Positions 46,355 to 56,429 are shown, numbered from the stretch's first letter. The stretch: 64,000 bases of DNA from G963422445 sp963422445 (GCA_963422445.2 OY729512.2:3286001-3350000); one strand, 5' to 3'. Program-made: numbers and translations. Notes: a model not told the origin generated them from the letters alone.

Positions 46355-47561
46355 ATGGCCAAGTTCACAAAGGACCAGTGGGAGCTTATCGAAAAAGCGC
46401 TGCAAGGCGACCCTGAACGCTACGGCATGCCGGAAGGCGGTCGCGAAGAGTCACTGGTGCTGGGATCGTTCAATATCCGGAAGCTCAGCCGGGCGAAGGG
46501 CCGCGAACGTGAACTGGATTTCATGGCCCGGTTCTGCGCAGCCTGCGATCTTGTCGCAATCCAGGAGGTGCAGGACGATGTGGACGGCTTGCGATACCTC
46601 AAGGAACGTACGGAATCCCGAGTCGCAGGTCGTGGAGAGTATGCACTGGCGATTTCCGATATCACCGGCGAAGTACCGGGTGAATCCGGCATGGCCGAGC
46701 GGCTCGCCTTATCTCTACCGCCACCGGCGACTCCGACGACTCGAGCTTGCTTCCGATCTGACGTTCGACCGCACCGCGGTGGTGTCTCGGATTTTCGACA
46801 ACGAGGCTGCTTTGTTGGGGGCGCGTCGCGAGTATGAGGAGAAGCTGGAGCAATTCCATCAGAAGAAGCGAAAGTCGCGACCAACATTTGTGCCGCCTTC
46901 ATTCCTGACCTTTGTGCGCACTCCCTATGTAGTTGCCTTTGAGGCGCCTGCCGCAAACGATGAGCCTCCGCTCTCGTTCACGGCCGTTAACGCGCACCTG
47001 ATATATGGCACGATGAAAGAGCGCGAACAGGAGTTCGACGCACTGGTCGAATGGCTCTCGTATCGGCTGAAGGCCGAAGGCCGCACATTGACGCCCAACT
47101 TTATTCTCATGGGCGATTTGAATCTGAACTTCGATAATCCGAGAAGAGACGGCAAACGGATCGACGCCAAACTCCGTGACCTCAACCAAGAGAGCTTCGG
47201 TAATCCTGCTGTTCGGCGGATTTACTTTCCATTCCTGGACAAGCATCCCGTCCGGAAAAAAGTTCTCCGCACGAACGCTAGATCCAGCGAAACTTTCGAT
47301 CAGTTCGGGTTTTTCAACGGAGCCGATGAAACACGCCTTCCCAACGATCGTTGGCACGAATGCATCTCCAAGAAAAATTCTGACGGTTTTGATTTCGGCG
47401 TCTTCGATTTTGCCGAGCTATTTTCGCAATCGTTGAGGGGCAAGGCCTATCGTGCCCTGAGCAAAGGAGAAAAGACAGATCTCGGCAAACGATTCGAACA
47501 CTCGGTTAGCGATCACCTCCCGATTTGGGTGCGGCTGCCGCGCCCGGGTTTCATTCCTTAA
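46355..47561 (+). pseudogene. endonuclease/exonuclease/phosphatase-family protein gene, one frameshift
   Basis: Frame 1 from ATG 46355 reads MAKFTKDQWELIEKALQGDP, LVLGSFNIRKLSRAKGRERE and CDLVAIQEVQDD, the N-terminal EEP (DNase I-like) motifs with Asn and Glu for metal binding. Near 46705 it must shift by one base to continue as YLYRHRRLRRLELASDLTFD, SFTAVNAHLIYGTMKEREQE, NFILMGDLNLNFDNPRRDGK (GDLN motif) and HSVSDHLPIWVRL (SDH motif). The complete active site is thus present across the two frames, and one extra T would explain the break. It lies 77 bases after the membrane-protein gene, as a likely operon. The family acts on nucleic acids or phosphoesters. Confidence 0.8.
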
Positions 47562-47820
47562 GCCGCTTCCTGCAATGCGAGGTAGCTGACATAGCGAGGC
47601 GATGGCGGATAACGGTTCTCCGGTCCACGGCAGAAGGCCGCGAGGCTACCAAAGGCGGGGCAGATTTCGGACCGAAATTGGTAAGCCCGCCAACTGAAGA
47701 GGAAACCCGGAGCAGGGGTGGGAAGCAAAAGAGAAAAGACAGCGGTTATGATTAGGAGACAGTTTATCGAAAGAGAAATCGAAAAATCAGCTGCTAGGAA
47801 ACGCACAACTCCATTTCTTA

Positions 47821-48666
47821 GATAGTGTCGTCACGAAATACCAGCCCAGAGCGCCAGACACCGAATCTGCACCGCGGCGAGGAACGATGCGGCATTCTTG
47901 GCGTATCGCGTGGCAATCCCACGCCAGCGCTTGAGCCACAGAAACGCGTTCTCCACCAAATGCCGGTGCCGGTAGAGATGGACATCATACGCTCTGGGGT
48001 GCTTGCGGTTGCGCTTCGGCGGAACCGCTGGAATAACTTCATGCTCCTCACAATAAGACAGGATGGCAGTCGTGTCATAGGCCTTGTCCGCCAACAAATA
48101 GTCGGCATCTATCCCTTCAATCAGCTCGACCGCTTGACTGCAATCTGCTGCCGTCCCCTCGGTCACCAACACCCGCACCGGCATCCCATGCGCGTCCACA
48201 GCCAGGTGCAGCGTCGTGTTCAGCCCCCTTTTGTGCGACCCATCGCCTGATTGCCGCCGACCGCACCGCTCGCATGGGGATGGATCTTGAGATGACTGGC
48301 GTCAATCATCAGCCACTCATCGTCCGGCTCATCCACCAGAGGCTCCAGCAACGCCCCCCAGAGCCCCTTGTCCCGCCAGCGACAGAACCGACGATGGGTA
48401 GTTTTCCAGTCTCCATAGTCTGGCGGCACATCACGCCAGGGAGCGCCGGTACGCAGAATCCAGAAGATCGCATTAATGAACCGTCGATTATCCTGCGCCA
48501 CCCCACCCCAACGTCCCGCTCGGCCAGGCAGATGAGGCTCCAACAACAGCCAGACCCTGTCCGAAATGTCGTGACGCCGATGAGCCAATCCCATGAGTCG
48601 CCTCCAAGAACCATCGAGTGAATTCGACAGATAGGACAGATAAACATCACTCATGACGACACTATC
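47821..48666 (-). mobile_element. IS5-family (IS427-group) element with programmed frameshift
   Basis: An 846-base element with terminal repeats GATAGTGTCGTCA(C/T)GA, flanked by TA (47819-47820 and 48667-48668). It encodes the two-ORF transposase. The adjoining 47562-47820 stretch holds no gene that I can support. Confidence 0.9.
47831..48656 (-). CDS. IS427-group transposase (OrfA/OrfB, -1 frameshift)
   Basis: OrfA starts at about 48656 and contains ISDRVWLLLEPHLPG and TGAPWRDVPPDYGDWKTTHR, with the first Asp in EWLMIDASHLKIHPHASG. It ends soon after MGRTKGG. OrfB continues one base back as NTTLHLAVDAHGMPVRVLVT, LADKAYDTTAILSYCEEHEV (second Asp) and YRHRHLVENAFLWLKRWRGI (Glu). The junction has the slippery ACAAAAGGGGGC around 48222-48236, the known way this group makes its full transposase. 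It is probably functional. Confidence 0.85.
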
Positions 48667-48713
48667 TAGGGGATTATATACGAAAGTCCCAAATCGGTTG
48701 ACTCTTTCGGCTG

Positions 48714-48890
48714 TCAAGCCTGCGGATCTTCCACGACCTGCACGGGCTGCATGAGAGTGCGGATCGCCTCGTTGACAGTGTAGGGCGAGCCGTCGGCCTT
48801 GCGCGGCGGTCCGAACACCTCCTCCACCTCGGCTTTGCTCGGTTGATAGCGGTTCGGTTTGACCCGAACTTCCGGGCGCTCAATGGACAT
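48714..48890 (-). CDS. small protein of unknown function
   Basis: A 58-residue protein beginning MSIERPEVRVKPNRYQPSKA and ending VQVVEDPQA. It has no membrane helix or known motif. ATG at 48890 has GGAGGA five bases upstream and is preferred over 48905. It follows the PD-(D/E)XK-like gene on the same strand with a 12-base gap, so it is co-transcribed. The proline- and charge-rich N-terminus could bind a partner or nucleic acid, but no function can be given. Confidence 0.6.
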   Translation of the reverse strand: MSIERPEVRVKPNRYQPSKAEVEEVFGPPRKADGSPYTVNEAIRTLMQPVQVVEDPQA

Positions 48891-48901
48891 GGCTTCCTCC
48901 C

Positions 48902-49564
48902 TCACCCTGTCAGGATTGCAAACAGGCGTTCTTTGAACAGCGCGTTGACCCGCTCGCCCGGTTCCAGCACCGGCCAGCCGAAATGCTCGTCCAGTTCGTC
49001 TTTCGTCAGGCTGAACGGTTTACGGATCGAGCATTGGCCGTAGTAGAAGATGATATGCGCGCTCGCTTCCACCACTTCCAAGCCGCGCGATTGGCCGTAG
49101 GAGCGCAGCAGGATTTGCAGGCAAAGCAAGTCTCGCAGGATTGAGCGGCGCTTCCCTGCATCGTGTTTGCCGGACCCGCGCTTTATCTCATATGCCCGTA
49201 TGCGGCGGCTCTTGGCGTCATAGACAATCGCATCGACCTGAAGGGTTCGATGGCCGTCCCGATACGCTGTTTCGGAACCGAACACGTCCTCCGGGCGGCC
49301 TATGGTGCTGTCCACACTGTGATCCGCCGCCGGCGTCACCTGGAACGCCCGGTCATCCCAGGCCTCGAAGTCTGGGTTGCGCTTCAACTGTTCCAGGATG
49401 GCGCGTTCGATGATGAAGCCGTGTCGCTTGTAGGCGGAACTCATGACACTGACGATCTTCGAGAAGTGCGGCCCTGCAATAGGGTCTGCCCGGAATTCGC
49501 GGGCATCGAGCCGGGTTATCGGCGCGTCAATTTCCGGTTCCATGATGGCGAGAAGCTCAGGCAT
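48902..49564 (-). CDS. PD-(D/E)XK-like putative nuclease in methyltransferase operon
   Basis: A 220-residue protein whose central part reads LQVDAIVYDAKSRRIRAYEI followed by KRGSGKHD. An Asp, a short hairpin and an E-I-K in that spacing is the PD-(D/E)XK nuclease pattern. A helix KRRSILRDLLCLQILLRSYG follows. The N-terminal half (GPHFSKIVSVMSSAYKRHGF) is helical and upstream of an ERAILEQL segment that could supply the first Glu. It starts at ATG 49564, overlapping the methyltransferase stop by eight bases, and is followed by a small gene. The pairing with a DNA methyltransferase suggests restriction-modification, although this is inference. Confidence 0.6.
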   Translation of the reverse strand: MPELLAIMEPEIDAPITRLDAREFRADPIAGPHFSKIVSVMSSAYKRHGFIIERAILEQLKRNPDFEAWDDRAFQVTPAADHSVDSTIGRPEDVFGSETAYRDGHRTLQVDAIVYDAKSRRIRAYEIKRGSGKHDAGKRRSILRDLLCLQILLRSYGQSRGLEVVEASAHIIFYYGQCSIRKPFSLTKDELDEHFGWPVLEPGERVNALFKERLFAILTG

Positions 49565-50051
49565 GAGCGAACAAGTCATGCTGCGGGGCCGGCTGTTCGG
49601 CGTCCGGTTGCAAGACGCTGTCGAGATCGTCGCTGTCTCGCTCCAATTGCTTCCGGCAAGGCGGTATCCATGCCAACCGCGCGACCTCTGATTGTCCATG
49701 CTGCCATACAAGCCAGGCATAGCCGGTCGCGGTTGACGCTTTCCTGTCCACGCGCCCCTTCACCATTGGAACGCGCTCGCTGAATTGGGCAACGATGGTC
49801 GGGGGAGAGACTGCGAACAACCGCTCATGGCGGCCGACGCTTTCGAGGAATACCGTCCGCACCAGCAGTGCCACGCCTATGCGGGCAATCGGCAGGGAAC
49901 GGCTTATGAAGTCTTCCGCGAGACGGAACGGCGGGTTGGTGATTATCCAGTCTACGGATGCGGCCGCATGGGCCGGCCCGAGGAAATCGCGGGTCTCGGC
50001 AAAGCCGTAGTCGTGAATGTCGCTGGAGGCGACGGCGCCGAAATACTCACC
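49557..50051 (-). pseudogene. DNA methyltransferase C-terminal fragment, cut by IS630
   Basis: About 163 codons remain. HAAASVDWIITNPPFRLAED contains the NPPF motif of N6-adenine (or N4-cytosine) DNA methyltransferases, followed by RSLPIARIGVALLVRTVFLE and a C-terminal target-contact-like part. The first portion, with the SAM-binding FxGxG, has been lost at the IS630 insertion at 50052, and the other side of the IS stack does not continue it. It is translationally coupled to the next gene. Confidence 0.75.
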
Positions 50052-50053
50052 TA

Positions 50054-51223
50054 GTGTCCTAATTCCGAAGTTCGCACAGTTATGAGTGAGTTGGCGCGAG
50101 TTCGCGGGTTCTCCGTCAGAAGCGCTTGATGGCGGCGAGGATTTCGCCGGCCGACTTGTGCCGTCGGAACGGCTTGGGGTCCTCGTTGACCGCCTCGATA
50201 TACTCGGTGATCGCCTGCTCGAGCTCAACGGTCGAGCGGTGCACCCCGCGCCTGATCTGCTTCTCCGTCAGATTGGCGAAGAAGCTCTCCACCTGGTTGA
50301 GCCATGAGGCAGATGTCGGGGTGAAGTGCACGTGCCAGCAAGGCCGCTTGGCGACCCCGTCGCGGACTTCCTTCGTCTTGTGCGTCGAGTAGTTGTCCAT
50401 GACGATGTGGATGTCGAGATCCTCGGGCACGTTGGCCTCGACGTGGTCCAGGAACCTGCGGAACTCCCGGCTTCGGTGGCGGCGGAAGCACTTGCCGATG
50501 ACCGCGCCGGTGGCGATGTCGAGGGCGGCGAACAGCGAGGTCGTGCCGTTGCGCTTGTCGTCATGGGTGCGTCGCTCGATCTGGCCAGGGCGCAGCGGCA
50601 GCAGTGGCTGGGTGCGATCAAGGGCCTGAACCTGGGATTTCTCGTCCAGACAGAGCACCATGGCATGCTGCGGCGGGTCCACGTAGAGCCCGACGATGTC
50701 GCGCACCTTGTCCACGAAGTAGGGGTCCGCAGACAGCTTGAAAGTCTCGCGCCGGTGCGGCTGCAGCGAAAAGGCCTGCCAGATACGGTGGATCGTCGAC
50801 GGCGCGTAGCCCGTTTCGCGGGCCATCGAGCGCGTGCTCCAGTGCGTCGCATCCCGAGGCTTCTCTTCAAGCGTCTTGCGCACCACCTCGGCCACGGCGT
50901 CATCATCGATGCACCGCGGCCGGGCCGCGGCTCGTCTTCGAGCCCGTCCATGCCCTGTTCGGCAAAACGGTTGCGCCACTTCCTGGCGGGGAGATTGTTG
51001 ATGTCGAGCGCGTTGGCGATTTGCACGTTGGTCAGCCCCTCGGCTGCCAGAAGCACAATGTGCGCCCGATCCGACAGGGACCGCCAGACCTTTCGGCCCC
51101 GTGCAAGCCGTTCCAGCTCGCTACGCTCAACGTCACCCAGCTTGATCTCCGCCGACCGTCGCATCACAGTGCCCCCGCATCGCAAACCCCCTCAGAATTG
51201 TACGAATTACGAGAACGGGACAC
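50054..51223 (-). mobile_element. IS630-family element type A, diverged copy 3
   Basis: About 1170 bases with ends GTGTCCTAATTCCGAAGTTC and GGGACAC, TA-flanked in CTAG. It is clearly related to the type A copies but diverged throughout. Its right end abuts the type B element, the two sharing one TA (51224-51225). Confidence 0.88.
50116..51173 (-). pseudogene. IS630-family transposase, frameshifted
   Basis: The N-terminal part RRSAEIKLGDVERSELERLA and LTNVQIANALDINNLPARKW is in one frame and ends in DGLEDEPRPGRG. The catalytic part IDDDAVAEVVRKTLEEKPRD onward, with MVLCLDEKSQVQALDRTQPL, IHIVMDNYSTHKTKEVRDGV and SWLNQVESFFANLTEKQIRR, is in the next. One indel near 50930 separates them. All three catalytic acids remain. 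Confidence 0.85.
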
Positions 51224-51225
51224 TA

Positions 51226-52375
51226 GTGGATAGATCGTTACAAGTATATCCGTTATTATGTTCTTCTGATTTGTCGATCACGGAGGTCTGCAAGATGCGC
51301 CTTGGTGTTTCATTCACGCTCACTTCAGGCGACCGGCATCGCCTTGAAACGGTTGTCCCGGACCCGAAGAGCCCGCAGAAGCACGTCTGGCGGGCACGCA
51401 TCGTTCTTCTGAGCGACGATGGGCTCGGCAGGATGGCCATCATGAGAGAGACCGGCAAGGCGAAGAACAGTGTCTGGCGCTGGCAGGACCGCTTCTATGG
51501 AAGACGGTGTGGACGGACTTCTGCGGGACAAGACGCGTCCGCCGGGCAAGACGCCTCTGGCTCCTGAGCCAGAGGCGAAGATCGTAAGGTTGACCCACAC
51601 CTCGCCGCCTCACGCGGCGACCCACTGGACGCTGCGGGCGATGGCGAAGGCTGTGGGGGGTGCCGCTTCGAGGGTCTGGGCGGTCTGGCAGGCGCATGGC
51701 CTGATGCCGCACCGCTGGCGGCAGTTCAAGCTTTCGAACGATTCCGCCTTCGTCGAGAAGCTGCCCGACATCGCCGGCCTCTCCGTTGCGCCGCCGGCTC
51801 ACGCGGTCGTGCTGTCGATCGATGACACGTCGCAAATTCAGGCACTTGACCGCACACAGCCCGGCCTGCCGCTGAAGAAAGGCCGCGGCGCCACCATGAC
51901 ACATGATTACAAACGCAACGGCACGGCGACGCTGTTCGCCGCCCTGACCGTGCTCGACGGCACGGTCATCGGCCAGCACGCCAGTCGGCATCGCCACCAG
52001 GAGTTCCTGAGATTCCTCAACCGCATCGCGCGCACGATACCCGCCGGCGTCCCGGTCCATACCATCCTCGACAACGACGCCACTCACAAGCACAAGGACG
52101 TCCAGGTCTGGCTCGCACGCCATCCGCGCTGGACCTTCCATTTCACCCCCACCTCAAGCTCGTGGCTGAACGCGGTCGAAGGCGTCTTCGCCAAGCTGAC
52201 ACGACGCCGTCTCAAATACGGCGTCTTCCGCTCCGTACGCGAACTCCAGGACGCCATCCGCCGCGTCATCGACGAACACAACACCACCGAAGTCAGGCCC
52301 TTCGTCTGGACCGCCGATCCCGATACCATCATCGCCGCAAGAAAAAGAGGGTTCCAAACGTTGGAATTAATCCAC
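51226..52375 (+). mobile_element. IS630-family element type B, copy 2
   Basis: An 1150-base copy of the 27242 element, TA-flanked (51224-51225 and 52376-52377). It inserted in the CTAG produced by the type A copy 3. Confidence 0.88.
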
Positions 52376-52378
52376 TAG
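51295..52378 (+). pseudogene. IS630-family transposase, two overlapping frames
   Basis: Frame A from ATG 51295 encodes the helix-turn-helix half (VWRARIVLLSDDGLGRMAIM; ETGKAKNSVWRWQDRF) and stays open to 51567. Frame B, from about 51497, encodes EDGVDGLLRDKTRPPGKTPL through the complete catalytic half, with AVVLSIDDTSQIQALDRTQP, TILDNDATHKHKDVQVWLAR and SSSWLNAVEGVFAKLTRRRL. The two frames overlap, so the protein would need a shift at 51490-51500, or the element is defective. This copy is otherwise in good order. Confidence 0.8.
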
Positions 52379-52820
52379 GACATGTTAACAGAACCTCTTG
52401 CAAAATTCCTGTCCCCAGGGTCCGGTGAGCCCGGATCGGTCGGTTGCTTCCGTTCACCTCTGCACCTGGAGGTCGGAATCCATGGATTCGCGGTGTCTCA
52501 TCAGAGACGATGAGAACAAACAGGGACCTTTGCGGACATCGGGACACGCCTCTCCGGGTCCCTCTCTTCGAGAGGGCCGCGAAGGGTCGGCATGCGTTGT
52601 CGGAGCCGCGCTATGGGGCGGCGAGACGTATCAACTGGTCAGCCGCCAGGGCCAGGATGCCGAACATGAGATGGCAGGCGACCCTGGAATGTCCACGGAC
52701 GCGGACATGGCGCCCGCCACACTCATCCTTGAGGCGGGCGTTGGTCCTCTCGACACCGGACCGGATCCGGAACCGCACGGTCTCGGGATCGACATGGCCT
52801 ATTGCACGCCGGGCCCGGGC

Positions 52821-55149
52821 CTATCAATCTCCCACTGCTGAGAAGGTTCCGTTCATTGGATGTTGTCCCATGCGTTGATGAAGTCGATTCCGGCTTTGTA
52901 TTGCTGCCATGCCTGCCAGATTTTCTCGGTTCCGGGGAGGGGCTGTTGCTTGCTGGGATGGAAGCCTGCGACGCGTGCGAGGTCGACCACGACGGTGCGG
53001 ATGTCGGGAGGCTTGCCGGGCGGGGCGCGGATGATGCGATGGTATCTGAGCCAGACTTAGAGGACGTTGATTTCGTGCTCGGTGAAGCGCTCGCGCGCGG
53101 GCATGTGAGGCTTGTCGCGGGCGAGGCGTTCGAGGTCCATGACGCGCCATGCGGTGACGCCGTCGAAGGCGAGACACTTTCGCAGGTCGTCGGCGTCGTC
53201 GAGCCTGCGATCCTCGACACGGGTGCCGACCTTGAGGATCCTGAAGTATTCCTCGACGGTCCAGCGCGCCTCGTACCAGGCAACGATGCGCCGGGCGTTG
53301 TCGATGTCGGCCTCGCCCTCGGTGGTGAGCAAGAGCCAGTGGAGCGGCTTGCAGCGCTTCGGCGGGTCGGGTTCCTGGACCGAGACGGCGAGCATGGGCA
53401 GCGGCGCCTGGTTGGCCCTGTTCCTCGGCGGCGCGCAGGTCGAGGCGGGCCTTGCGCCTGCGGCGTCTGCGGGGACCGCCGCAGGGGAGGCGTTCGATGG
53501 TTTTCGTCCCCAGCACCGGCTGCGCCGCCACGACGTCCCACAAGTCCGGTGTCTTGCCGTCGACGACAGCCCGGCGCTGCCGGCCGCGGTCGGAGCGGAT
53601 CAACAGCCCGTCGCCGCTCTCGCGCGCCTTGCAGAACATCTCCCATATGTCGCCCTCACGGTCGCAGACCGTGACCACGCGGGTGTCGGGACAGGCCATC
53701 GCGAGCTGCCCGGCGCTCTCGAGCCGGCGCAGCCAGCGCACGCTCTCCGGCTCGGCCTCGCCGGCCGCGTCCGCGCCGTCGCGCTGGGTGGCGTTGAGTT
53801 CGAACACCCCGAGCGGACGCCGGGTTTCGCTGATCGCAAGCCCGACATGGGCGAGGATCCCCCTTGTTCCCGAGCCGCCGCCGCCGAGGTCCACCAGGCC
53901 CGTGGTCTTGCGGTGGCCGTTGTAGTTCAGCGTCGTGGTGTCCTGGATGGCGAGGACCACCGGCTCCAGCCGGCAGCGCTCGACCGTCGCCTCGCGGTGG
54001 GGTTGAAGAATGTCGTCCATCTTGATCCTGTCGTTGGACAGCAGCCGGTAGGCGGCCTTCTGCTCCGCCTCTGCGGGGAAGATCACGGGCAGGGACGCAC
54101 CGGGGGCATTCTCCCATGCCCGGCCCATCGCCAACAGCCGCTTGCGCAGGCGGCCGTCGGGATGCGAGCTGCGGCCGTACTCGAAGTCGGCCCAGTCCGC
54201 GCCTTTGACCCGGCAGGGCTCGGGCGTCGTGCCGAGGATGGGCGCCGGCTCCCGGCACAAGGCGTCCCGCCAGCCCTCGGCCAAGGGCTTGATCCACACC
54301 GATTTCGGCGCCGCCGCGCGGCGCCCCGGCGGAGACCCCGAGGTCCGCTCGGCGCAACACTTCCAGCCCGCCGCGCGGTAGCAGGTGCCGCGCCGCTCGG
54401 GACCCACATAAGTGTAGGCGGCCAACGGCACGGCCCCATGCGCCGCCTGCCAGTCGCCGGCCAGGCGCGCCGTCGACAGCGCCAGCACATGCGACGCCAG
54501 ATTGTCGACCCGGACGCCGGGCAGCAGGAGAAAGCGATGCTGGTTGACCAGCTGCGTCAGGTTGGCGACCCGCGCCGCAGCCGACCAGCCGATGAAGGCG
54601 TCGCGGGCCGCCTGATGCCAGCTCGCGGCGCAGAAGCCGATGCCGCCAAGGCGGCCGTGAACCGACGAAACGATCCACCAGTTCAGCACCGCACCCGGCC
54701 TTCGCGACCACCCCTGCGGATGATGGCTCTCCATCATCTCCCGCCACGAGCGCTTGTCCGCCGCATCGCCGACCGGGACCAGCGTGACCTCCCCAAGCTC
54801 CGACAGCCCGCACCTCAGTTCCAGGTCCGGATAGCCCCGCTCGACCTCGCCGCCCACCGTTCCCGGCGTCCGGCACGGCATCGCCCGCGCCTCGGGCAAC
54901 CAAATGCCCACCTTGTCCGCCAGCCGCGACAGAGCCTTGCTCGCTTGGGCAAGACACGGAACGCCCCGAGGGTTGCGCCAGTTCTCGCGCTCGCACAACG
55001 CGCGCGCCAGCGAATGGCGCGTCCGGCCCGTCTCGCCGGACGCCCCCTTCAGCCACTCAATCGTACCGGCGCTGAAATGCCGAAGCCCAATCTGCATGCC
55101 CAGAACATGCAGAACCGGCATTACCTTGAAAACTGTGTCCTATTGAAAG
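52821..55149 (-). mobile_element. IS4-family, Tn5/IS50-like element nested in the DDE element
   Basis: A 2329-base element starting CTATCAAT and ending ATTGAAAG (outer inverted repeat of about eight bases with one mismatch), flanked by the 9-base GGCCCGGGC (52812-52820 and 55150-55158). Nine-base duplication is the Tn5 rule, and copy 1 of the host element shows the empty site. Confidence 0.9.
52853..55121 (-). pseudogene. Tn5-like (IS4-family) transposase, frameshift plus internal stop
   Basis: The N-terminal Tn5-type DNA-binding part (LRHFSAGTIEWLKGASGETG) is followed by VVLAIQDTTTLNYNGHRKTT (first Asp), VVTVCDREGDIWEMFCKARE (second Asp) and a frameshift near 53400. The next frame has LLLTTEGEADIDNARRIVAW and YEARWTVEEYFRILKVGTRV (Tn5 Y-(2)-R-(3)-E-(6)-K motif). 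A TAA at 53057 then interrupts the C-terminal part DIRTVVVDLARVAGFHP. The intact ancestor would be about 740 residues, longer than IS50 (476), mostly in the N-terminal half. Confidence 0.8.
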
Positions 55150-56273
55150 GGCCCGGGCCTCCCGGTCTCGCTCCTCCTTGAGGTCCTTGTCCCGGCGCGG
55201 ATTGACATCGATGATCGGAACATGGCCAAGCCGTTCGCTCATCTGGGAGATCTCCCTGGCATCATAGGCCGCGTCCATGAGATCGTAGAGATTGGTCACA
55301 CGCCCGGCGGTCATCATCGCCAGCGGGATCGCGACCTGGCTGTCATGGACGGATGCCGAGGTGAGGACGGTACTCAGCGGCGCCCCGCAGTCTGCTGTGT
55401 CGATATGCAGCTTGTAACCGCGCCAGGCCTCCAGGCCCCCTTGGCATTCTTCTTTGCCCCGTGATCGCAGACCTTCGGCAGCGCGTCGAGCCTCTCATCG
55501 AGATCCATCCCGTTCGCTTGCCGTTCGAGACGCCCAGGCTCCTTCGTCCTCTCCGCGCCCTTGCGGGGCCGGCCGCGCTTGCGGTTCGGCGTCGGGGCCG
55601 GCGTCTCCCGGGCCTCGATGGCCGTCGAGTCCCTCGACACGTGGCCGATGAGCGCGTCGCCCGGTGTCTCTGCAACCAGAGCTGCGTGCATCCTCTCCGG
55701 AAGACGGGACTGCGATCATTCGGCAAACGCCCGCGAAAACGTCGCTTCACGCGGGATCTCCGCGACACGCGACCAGCCGCACAGCCGGCGCAACGTCGGG
55801 TCCACCTTGAGCCTGTCGATCAGGTGGCGGGTCGTCGGCAGATCCCATACCGCCTTGGCGATGACGCCACGGGCCAGCGCCCGGCGATCCTCCCGGGGCC
55901 GACCCGGACCGGTCCACACCTCATCGACGAAGCCCTCCACCTTGACGAGATCGAGAGCTGTCACGAAGTGCTTGTGCGTCTCCAGGAGAGGACCGACCGC
56001 TTCGGCCAACGCAGGGAAAAGGTCCCCTTGAAATCGGCGCCAGAGATCGGATAGGGTCGAGCCAAGGGTCATCGGGGTCACCTCCTCGGTATCTTGTTGT
56101 TGTGGAAACACAACATACTACGGGATGCCCCCGAAACCCAGGCCCTCGACAACAAAATCAGCCTCGACAAGGCAAAAAACCGGTCGGGCCGGCAATTTTG
56201 CAAGAAGCTCAACAGTATATAAATTTGAGCGCATCGACGATCAGGGCGAAGTAGATGAAGAATGTGAAGACCA

Positions 56274-56366
56274 CTCCAGCTCCATCAGACACTGCAGCGC
56301 GTACTGCCCCAGTTCTCTCAGGAAATCCCCGTCCGCGTGCTTCTCAGCAAGCTCCAGAAGTGCCAT
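56274..56366 (-). pseudogene. possible IS256-type transposase N-terminal fragment
   Basis: ATG 56366 opens MALLELAEKHADGDFLREL then GQYALQCLMELE, text that resembles the start of IS256-like transposases, after which similarity ends abruptly. The next bases read hydrophobic residues in another frame (VVFTFFIYFALIVDA) up to the IS edge. The stretch 56211-56429 is therefore a junction of scraps downstream of the stator-like operon. Confidence 0.35.
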
Positions 56367-56429
56367 GCGGCAAAGCGTTCATTTCATGTGAAATCTTCCC
56401 CTACGACTGGTCTGCGATCATCGAGCCGG

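Larger units (their letters stand above)
52391..56210 (-). mobile_element. IS4/IS5-superfamily DDE element, copy 2, interrupted by a Tn5-like IS4 element
   Basis: The ends match copy 1 (41731-43341). AACA flanks both sides (52387-52390 and 56211-56214), a likely 4-base target duplication. Its transposase, read from 56069 leftwards, has a TGA after FSRAFAE, a frameshift near 55380, and the IS4 insertion within the RDREARA/RRAIGHVDPETV segment. Confidence 0.78.

Noticed and set aside
47558..47806. 82-codon minus-strand frame after the EEP nuclease gene, ending in LALQEAA
   Set aside because: No convincing start or family. The hydrophobic N-terminal text comes from AT-rich intergenic DNA next to an IS.
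53112..55181. 689-codon plus-strand open frame opposite the Tn5-like transposase
   Set aside because: Antisense of a recognised transposase, with low-complexity Arg/Ala/Pro text and no start context.
56215..56290. Hydrophobic minus-strand frame VVFTFFIYFALIVDA next to the IS edge, as a fifth operon gene
   Set aside because: Only about 25 codons remain and it adjoins a probable IS256 scrap, so it cannot be assigned to the stator-like operon.
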